Source of the DNA: Oscheius dolichura
Taxonomy: Eukaryota; Nematoda; Chromadorea; Rhabditida; Rhabditidae
Direction of reading: 5' to 3'
Length of the DNA: 64,000 nt
NCBI GenBank assembly: GCA_932521035.1
Contig: OW051497.1
Span: forward strand, 6,634,001-6,698,000
Shown here one piece after another: positions 25,039 through 33,362 of this stretch. How positions within the stretch are numbered: position 1 is the first letter of the stretch; every line of letters begins with the position of its first letter. The notes below the pieces were generated by a model, which saw only the letters and a program-made list of their open reading frames with translations, had not been told where the DNA came from and did no database searches. The position numbers and the translations under genes are program-made.

Positions 25039-27324
25039 TTAAAGATATCGAAACATTGCCGTCGTGTCACACGTTTCTTTCGAGTACCATTTCCGTAAGT
25101 CAGAGTAGCTCTGGTGTGGTTTATCTCTACTTCGCAGTTTTCGACATAAACCACACATTCCCATGTTTTCATCGATTGAGCCTAGCCTAAAATTCCAGTA
25201 CAAGTTTGAAGCTAGGTATGCCTTACATAAAACTTTCCCTCCATTTGTGGTATTCGAGGTATCGCTGTTTGTCATTCTGCAGATTGTTCATAAATCTAAC
25301 CATGTCTCTGATGGAAGTGAAATCGTCCAGCGCAATGAAGGAATTCGAGGGAACCTGAAAAGTAGGAATACAAGCAAAACGGAAACGTTACGCCATTATT
25401 TTCGTAATTTTTCCTCTGAAGTACAATTGGAATTGCAGAGAATAGATGAAAAGCGTAGTAGATCTTCTCCGTTATATAGTCTGGGCAGTTGGAATTCTCG
25501 AAGACAACGTAGAACTTGTAGTTTCTAAACTGGCGTGCTCTTTAATGTACAAACAACTCGCAGCGCGTATTAAAAGAAACACAAGATAAGTATTGCAACT
25601 CGACCACACCCATTTTTATGTTTTTATGTTTATTAATGGTGCAAAAAAAAATCAGAGGTCCCAGGTATGGGTCCGAGGAGCCAGGTCGATCCAACGTTCC
25701 CTCCAGGAAAAACGGCTCCAGACCGCTTGGAGAGCCAAAAGGCAAAAGTTGTAAGTTAGACTGGGGTCTAGCGTTGAAAGCCATTGAGTTTTCTCATACT
25801 ACGCCATAGAGCAAATACATACCCAGGGCACGGATTACGCCAGATTCCTTATTAGAGCTAGGTCTTTTTTGTGCTATGCTGATACCGGCCGTCTTTCTGT
25901 GTATGGAAAACTTGACTTGCCCCCTCTATGGTATAAAATCAACAGTTATGAGGGCGCCAAAATGGTCCAAAAGTGGGGTTTTTTGAACTTTGGATCAACT
26001 TAGTTCCTCAAAACCATGCATGGGGCAGCTGATTTTTTTGTCTTTTTGCAACATTACTATAGGGCTATATAATACATATAAAATCACCCAAATAGATGTG
26101 ATCGCCTTGAAATATTTTCCTAGTCAGTTCTGTTTCAAGGCTCCCGTTTTCTATATTACCTGAAATCAAGAACTTACTTCATTACTTTGGTTTTACAGGC
26201 GGTAGTGTCAGGAATAAACCTTCCACAGTTTTCTAGTGGTTTGCCGCAATCGCCAAAAATGTCCAGCTATATTTTGTAAGTGAACGAAATCAGGTAGTTA
26301 CCGATAGTCCTTCCCGCTGAGCTTTTTCGGCAATCTCCTTCCTCTTGTTAGCTGCACCACAGTTTGATACCAACCAAGCAGCTGTCAAGGACTGGTTCTT
26401 CATATTCCAAATAGCGTCATAATCAACGGTTTCAGCTGATAAATAACTTTTTAGAGTTTACTACAATTCAGCTACGTTTCTCCTTCTTCTTCATTATTAC
26501 ATAAGGATATTGAATGTCTGAATCTCGTCTGTAAGTCAGGGTCCAATTTATCTGGTCTGAATGTGAATTTTTTAAATAAGTGTCGCAGTAGCCTTACCCG
26601 GTAAAAAGTATATCTCCTCATGCATAGGACTCTCAACTGTTAGCATCACATAAACTTGCGAAGGTGTTCGTTCTTTTGGATAGAAAGATTGGTTAAAATC
26701 ACGATTGTGAAAGAGTACGGCGTCTGCTGTAGCGGACTCATTTGGAGATGTAGTTATGCTGCACCACTCCTGAAAGGAGAGAGTGTAAATGAGATTAACA
26801 TAAAGAAACGGCGTTTCTTTGTTTTCGAAAAGCAGTATAGTATACTGAAAACGAAACGGAACGGTCATCCGCTTGCTATCGGCAAAGTCTACCTGAATAT
26901 CTTTTGAGCATTGATTTCTTATCACATTGTTGTCAAAGTCTTGTCCGAACCATTTTGTAGCTATAAATATTGACACGTTTTTACTTGGATCCTTTATTTG
27001 AGGTAGAGCACCCTCATCTGGCCACGTCGTTATATGCTCGAAGACTTTAGGCTCTTGGCTTGGAGACCCATTTAGTGTTGATTGAGTTGGGGGATGCCGC
27101 TGGATGGATTGATCAGTAGAATGTGTCTCTGAAGACAGAGTTTGGGCAATAGGGCTCTCTTTTACGACTGGTGCAACCATACTGCGGGTCGGTATACTGA
27201 GATACAATAGAAATAGACTGAAGGCTAGAAGACTGAAGCTGGCAAAAAAGATCTTTTTGGTGCTGTTATTTGAGCGAGGAAATCTGCCGTATTCTTCTTG
27301 AAGAGCAATATAGTCGGAAGACAT
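25039..27324 (-). CDS. alpha-1,3-fucosyltransferase (GT10)
   Basis: Golgi type II membrane enzyme transferring fucose from GDP-fucose to GlcNAc or related acceptors. A short cytosolic tail (MSSDYIALQEEYGRF) is followed by a signal anchor at about residues 25-45 and a Ser/Thr/Pro-rich stem. The catalytic region has the GT10 order: CSKDIQVDF, FHNRDF, VYVMLTVESPMH, FNWTLTYRRDSDIQYPY, AAWLVSNCGAANKR, IFGDCGKPLENCG, then the GDP-fucose motif FENSNCPDYITEK and SNSFIALDDFTSIRDMVRF. It ends with a CGLCRKL segment as in nematode and insect members. Stop at 25039. An intron of about 640 bases (26180-25540) is exceptionally long for this window and holds no recognised gene. It opens a run of glycan-related genes extending to 48 kb. 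Confidence 0.92.
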
Positions 27325-27583
27325 ACGCAGGAATAAGGTATTTACAAAGAGGAAGCACGAATTTATCTGTGGTTAATTAGCACAAGAGATGCCTCAATTG
27401 ATATCGGGAATGGTTTCACTATCGGCCAACCTGTGCAATCTTGATTATTTCTAAAAGCAGATAGCAGTCATTTCTATTGACGCTATGAAATTTCTACAAT
27501 GTGGGTGTCCTAATTGTTTCAGAATAATAAGACTACCAGCATTTGAACTACAGTGATAAACGGTATAAATTAAAAACCCTTCA

Positions 27584-27991
27584 TTATATTATTCCGTAAT
27601 GGACAAAATAATATCTCTTAAATGCAAACATTTGTAGAAAGTCGATGTTTTGACTTGGTGTACCGTGTATATCAATCATGATCTGGAATGTCACACTGAT
27701 ACTGAGAAGTGTGCAAGAAACCTGGAATGGCCTATAGCTGTTTAGAAATTCATCCATTGCTGCCAATTCAGCACCTTCTGCGTCAATTTCTAAAATTCCA
27801 ATGGGCTTCGCTCCATTGTCTTGCAAACTGCTGTCCGTATTACGCATAATATCATTACGCTGGGGGCCAATTCGGGCTTCACCACGACGTCTCTAATAGT
27901 TTCTATGGAATTAATAAACTTGTGGTGCCTGCTTGTTCTACAAAGATAATTTAAAGTTTTTTGTATACCGTAAAATCTCCAATAATACCCC
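27584..27991 (-). pseudogene. FkbM-type methyltransferase, C-terminal part (truncated or broken)
   Basis: Three short exons give the end of an FkbM/METTL24-like SAM-dependent methyltransferase. They encode FINSIETIRDV, joined by a 55-base intron to LQDNGAKPIGILEIDAEGAE (the conserved ExDxEGAE motif), then LAAMDEFLNSYRPFQ, and after a 39-base intron IMIDIHGTPSQNIDFLQMFA and a short tail. The N-terminal half with the SAM-binding glycine loop was not found. Just upstream, at 28007, a long inverted-repeat element begins, so the gene is probably cut by it. Upstream exons could instead lie beyond the element, but none was recognised. A linked methyltransferase is notable beside glycosyltransferases. 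Confidence 0.55.
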
Positions 27992-28006
27992 CTCCCTATT
28001 GGAACA

Positions 28007-28467
28007 CGAAAGATGTTGTGGTTAGGATTCCGCTGGCTGTGCAAAAAGCGAGAAATAGAAAGGGGAACCGAACAAAAGGAGAGCAATAAAACCTGGATGA
28101 GTTCAATCAGTTCTTCCTAACCACCGCCTCTTCAAAGAAGGAATGTTTTCATTTATGTCCGGCTACCACCCTCCGACCCCCGCATAGGTCCGCTCTTGCA
28201 CTTTCAAGTTGTTGTCGTTTTCACTGTCACAAGGATTTCTGTAGCTCGTGCGAAACTCGAATAACGTTTGATCGGCTTTTTTCGAACAAACCAGTTAGGG
28301 GGTGCTCCTCAGTACGCGAGCTATCACAGGAAAATGACTAATTCTTTGAGGCGGTGGTTAAGAAGAACTGATTGAACTCAGGTTTTATTGCTCTCCTTTT
28401 GCCCGGTTCCCCTTTCTATTGCTCGCTTTTTGCACAGTCAGCGGAATCCTAACCACAACATCTTTCG
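28007..28467. mobile_element. foldback (long terminal inverted repeat) element
   Basis: Left arm from CGAAAGATGTTGTGGTTAGG (28007) to about 28138 is repeated in reverse complement from about 28342 to 28467, with a handful of mismatches and small indels over about 125 bases. The 200-base centre has no open frame. This is the structure of a non-autonomous foldback DNA transposon. It sits directly upstream of the broken FkbM-type gene. Confidence 0.8.
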
Positions 28468-28887
28468 TTATAGTTACTGATATCCCTAAAGCCAAAATCT
28501 CGCAAGTGTCCGGCAGTCTTCAATAGAAACGCGTTGAAGGGACTCCTCCACACGCTCCAATCGTGTGCAAGATTTGTGCAACATTTCGGAGCGCGCTTAC
28601 TCATATTTGCACTTCAAAAGCGAATCTATGCATTTTAACAATTTTTTGAGCTGTTATTCATTTTCCTCGACCTCAAATTACTATAAGACAGCTAAGAAAA
28701 CACAAAAATATCGTTGAATAGAAAAGCAACGAGCAATTTCAATAGAAACCCCGTTGAAATTCACAAAATTCGTTTTTCGCCGAGTTATGATGATTCATAT
28801 ACCAAATTGTAGCTTATGATGTGCTGAATTTACTGCAATAAAAATCACCAGGTAAACTAATGTTGCTAAAAAAGAAATTCACATAAT

Positions 28888-28995
28888 TAGGGGATACTGT
28901 ATCAATTCGCAATGGAGCATGAGGAGAGGTCCTTTAAATACCAATTTAAAGGGACCGTATCACACGCCCCATTGCGAATTGATACAGTAATCCTC
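28888..28995. repeat. short near-perfect hairpin element
   Basis: GGATACTGTATCAATTCGCA at about 28889 is matched by its reverse complement near 28975-28995. The inner segments TCCTTTAAA and TTTAAAGGGA also pair, so almost the whole of 108 bases can fold on itself. It is a small palindromic MITE or a hairpin-RNA-like sequence, with no coding content. Confidence 0.7.
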
Positions 28996-30193
28996 ACTGC
29001 ATTCGTAATTTGCATTTTATACAGCTTTCCTTATGTTTTTTTCTGTTATTTTTTATTACAATCAATAGAGCAGAGAAAAATGAACATTTTGATATATGAA
29101 CGAAGTCTTTTCTTGCGTTTTCTTTTGTGTTTTTTATTGCAAAAATTAAGCAAATTGTGAGGAACAATTTGGTATATGAACTAAAACATAATTCAGCGAA
29201 AAACAAATCTATGGATTCCAAAGGCATTATTCTTTTTTCTTCCATATTTTACTACATTTACATGTTTTCTAAACTGTTTTATAGTAATTTGGGGTCGGCA
29301 AAAATGAATAAACACTCTAAAAGTGTTAAAAATGCATAGAGCCCCGTATTTGATGACAGTAAGCTCGCCCCGAAATTCGTTACACGATTGGAGCGTTTGT
29401 TACGGTCTCTTTAAAAATCGGACAGTACCAAAAACTGTCATCCAGTTGTACGAAGCGAGGTAGTATTGCTAAACCACCGGACCAAAATTGTAATGTACCA
29501 ACCTGTTGGAAATCCAAGACATCGTAAGGGGGACCAACTCAATAAATATCGGGAACGCGGCCGGGGGTGCTTATGCACGCGTACATAAGTCTACACGTCT
29601 GCCGCGATATGCTAATGACCGTGCATAAGACAACACAATCTGCCAGATTGTTGAAATACGGCTCGGATGACGCTTCTTTACTACTTCGCATCCATTTTTG
29701 GGAGTGTGGTTAGAGGTACTAATCCATTCTATCTTTTCGTGGGCAGCGAATCTCCATTGACAAATGTGAGCAGGATCGTGCGGAGAAGCATCAAACTTGG
29801 ATAAGTTCACGTGTAAACGTTCACTTTAGCCTTACTTCCACAATTTGGCAGAGTAGACTACTATGCCCAAAAAAATGTGCTACCAACTTTCATCTTGAAC
29901 ACTGCCTACTTGCGGAAAGATAATATCTGCATCTCCAAATGAGATAAAGTCCGCCGACTCTTACACAAAGCTTCCGTAATTGAAAGGAAGGTTTAAAAGC
30001 TTGTGTTGCTGAAAAAAATGCGCATTTATCTACTCTCCCCGTTCGTTCTTTCTGTTCTTCCAAATATTGTGGTAAGGCCGAACTGAAAACTCTGTTCATT
30101 TCGGTTGCAGAATTCCGCGTTCTAATGAAAATCTAATAGGCGTAGAGAGAGGAGTTTTTATCTAGTTAGCCTGTGTATATACGTCTCTTCTAT
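28996..30193. other. spacer with possible coding remnants on the minus strand
   Basis: The minus strand at 29810-29571 is open and contains DASPHDPAHICQWRFAAHEK then IEWISTSNHTPKNGC, which looks like real protein. Upstream at about 30050-29890 another frame reads LLNLPFNYGSF and then, after a stop, ADFISFGDADIIFPQVG. Together they resemble remains of a glycosyltransferase-like gene, but frames do not join and no start or end was found. The rest is AT-rich and unassigned. Confidence 0.3.
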
Positions 30194-32031
30194 ATGATAC
30201 TTTGGAGAGCGGTTGCTCAGCAAATATTAATATTAACTGCATTATTTTTAATATTGGGGGTGACCGTTATTCACCGCAGGTATTGTAGATTCACATTGTT
30301 GTAAGCTGTGGCAGTATCAGATACCTTGTTTACTATAAAACTAATGCAACCATTTTGGATCAATTTGATCTTAATTGTGAGGAGCTCTTTCAAGGAAATC
30401 GACAGTATGAAGATGTTTAAACTGCTAATATTTATTTTCAGAGAAGTGGATAAAATGAAGAACTGGACAGTGACCGATAAAATGAGAGGCTTAGTCGAAA
30501 AGCAGATAAGCTACCATTCGACTCAGTAAGGCTACTTGGTGTTTGAGATTAAAACGCCAACTTTTAGCTGTCAACTCTACCAGAACTTGCTTGGTTTTCC
30601 TAAAAAACCGTTAAGCAGGGAAGAAGGCGAATTTCCCCTGGCTTATGGAATGTTGGTCTATAAGGATTTCTTGCAGGTAAACAATTAAGCATCAGTGGTA
30701 CTAACGGCGAAGCTAAAAGAAGACCCATGACCCCGTATTATCTTGACTGAACCATTAGAGGCCTCGAAACCCTCATGGATCACGGTCAAATACTAGTTCG
30801 GCCGTTTACCCGGCCTCCTTTGCAGGTTCTTCTTGCGCTGTCCGGTGTCTATCATCCTCAGAACCAATATTGTATAGCTGTCAGTGGTGAGGTCGATGGC
30901 GTTTTTCGAGGAATCATGGAAAGTCTTCAGAAGTGCTTCCCTAATATTCACATCCTGGTAAATAACATCTCTTTCAACTTATAAACATTTTTAGGATAGA
31001 CCGGTAATTATCTGGGCCGAGCATGAGATTCTGAATTCAACTTACGCTTGCTTTGAGTATTTGGTCAACTCGGCAAAACCTTGGAAATATTATCAATACC
31101 TCTCGGGAGTAGATATGCCTATCAAGACCAATTTGGAAATGGTGCGAATTCTAAAGACATGGAATGGCTCGATTAATCTGGACACTGTCCCATTTGAAGA
31201 ATATAGACTAAGGGAGAAAAAGGTAAGCAAGTTGAGGACAGCCTGGAAAATAAAGCTAAGCTGGAAGACGCCCCATTGCCGCTATATAAGTCGTCCGTCT
31301 CTGTAATTGTGCCCAGAGAGACGGCCGAGCAATTGGTACAGTCGAGGGTTACAAAGAAGCTGCTGGACTTTTTAAACGGCACTAAACATAGTGATGAAAC
31401 GTTTTGGGCTACTCTGCTAGGCAACAAGAAAAGTGAACTTTGGAACCTTTTGATAAGAACATACGATGTTGTAGGGTTTCCTATTCCAGGATCATTCGAA
31501 GCATCAGAACTTCTTGAGTTTCGTGAGAAATATTACAACAAACATAAAAAGGAAGCTGGCCGGTATAGGGAACAATTCAACAAGCACGATTCAGTGATAC
31601 CTTCCATTTTCTTAAACTGGTTGCTGACTCTTCAGATAAAATTCGGTTATTACGTGGCCAGAATGCACGTTTGGGATACGTTTCCCAATGCTTGTAAAGG
31701 GAAATATTATCGGTTTTCTTGCATCTTTGGAGCAGAAGATCTGGCTGTCCTCCTAAGCCAACCGCACTTCATTGCTCATAAATTCTATATGAACTACGAG
31801 CCAGCTGGACTCATTTGCGGCTTAAAAGTAAGACAAGTCTACTCGAAATCAGCCCTGTTTTTTTTAAAGAATATCCGACAAAGGACACTGAAGGGAACGA
31901 CGCGTCTTGTCATCACCCCTTACCACGAGCTTCCTAATGTAGAGTTGCATAATGGAGTCCCTTTGGAGAAAATCAGACACCCTATGTGGTTGCTAGGAGA
32001 CAGCTTCAGGGAGTTTTCGGTGTCTTCATGA
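30194..32031 (+). CDS. GT14 core-2/I-branching-type N-acetylglucosaminyltransferase or xylosyltransferase-like, copy 1
   Basis: Golgi type II glycosyltransferase. The start MILWRAVAQQILILTALFLI is a short tail plus signal anchor. The lumenal domain has the GT14 sequence of blocks: CQLYQNLLGF, EFPLAYGMLVYKDFLQVLLA, YHPQNQYCIAVSG, KPWKYYQYLSGVDMPIKTNL (the conserved YYxxLSGxDxPL-type motif), then GSSV-like VSVIVPRE, SDETFWATL and FAHKF-like FIAHKF in the last large exon. Introns are short except 30677-30822. Stop at 32031. It is closely related to the minus-strand copy at 43404-44999 (compare EFPLAYGLIVYHDFVQVLLQ and KYYQYLSGADMPIRTNLEMV there). Precise acceptor specificity cannot be read from sequence. 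Confidence 0.9.
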
Positions 32032-33362
32032 CTTTTAATCTTTCATTTTTTTATCTAACCGGTAATAAACCTTTATATAAGCTGTATATGTTAAAATCTA
32101 ATTGGAAAGCGGTTGGAGGCAGTTTGAACGATCTCTTCTCCTATGATCTTAGTACCGATATGCTCATCTCATCAAGATAAAGCTATTGGTAGTAATTTTA
32201 GCGTTTTTGGTAGCGAAAAAAACGTTTAGAGTTTCACTCATTTCACGGAACTGTGCTAATTTATTCCGCGTGGCTGTCTTTTTTTTGTGATGTGCTAGTA
32301 AAGCACGTCTTTCTGCCTAGGCAGAAACAACAAACAACAACCCAGAACCATCTAGCATGTATGGATCAGAACTGGGCGGTAATCCCGGAGGCGGGAATGC
32401 GCTTGCGCTCAAAAATCCGTTTGTTAAAAAGAGGAATCTCAATAAAAAGGATTTGGGGGTATAATGAAGACACCACAATAGCGACTACATGGCACTCTTT
32501 GCATCATTCATTGAAGAAGATGCCGAGCAATGGATTTATAGATGTTATCAAATAGGATTTTCTGCCTATTATGAGGCGAAGTCGGTGAGCATGATTAGTT
32601 AGATTGTAAATTATATATCACTTTATTTTCTGGTTTATGCATCTCTTGTGTCGATGTGCGAAGTTATGGAGCTTCCGGAGATCATTTTAAAATATACAGT
32701 ATTGACGTCTGACGGGCATGCGGCCCTTAAAAAATGCGGTACAGACATGATGAAAGGCTGTGAGTTACATTTTTAATTGCAACGCAATTTTTTAGGGGTA
32801 CGGTGTGTACTTACTTCATCACGTTGGCCAACATTCAACTTCTCCATATAAGGCTACTTTTGTGGGCAGCACTAAAGGATAAGAGGTTTCCCTCGGGTGA
32901 TACACATTGATTATGGGAATAAATTGTAAATTGTAAATTGTAAATGTGTGAAAAGATAAACGGAAAAGCATGATGTACCTATTGTGCCCCTTCATAATAA
33001 AATAGTTGTTGTTGTGCTCGATGGCAAACTAACATTATACCTGGGCATGGGCACACCAACAACTATTTATAAGGATCAATTAACGAAAATCTCATCAAAA
33101 TACCACCAGAAAAATAAGAAAAAAGGGCGAAAACGCAGGTGCGTTCGAAATTCAAAAGACTGCAAAAGGTCAAAGGAATCCTTTTTTTCCTTGGAAAGGA
33201 TACTAGCGACTGTAGTCGCAACAGGATCATTGCGCTCGCGCCTAGATCCCCCGGGGGTTGCTTTAAATAAACTTGTATTTGTTCGTTTTCTTCCATTTCA
33301 AGGATAATATAAGGTGTTCAAAAGTGTATATATTTATTGAAAAAATAGAATAATTTGGAACT
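32032..33362. other. spacer after GT14 copy 1
   Basis: Mostly unassigned. A plus-strand frame at 32253-32555 and a cysteine-containing stretch at 32640-32780 (SLVSMCEVMELPEIILKY, ending KKCGTDMMKGCELHF) could be fragments of small secreted proteins but cannot be joined. Three tandem copies of the 7-mer AAATTGT lie at about 32922-32943. Confidence 0.35.
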
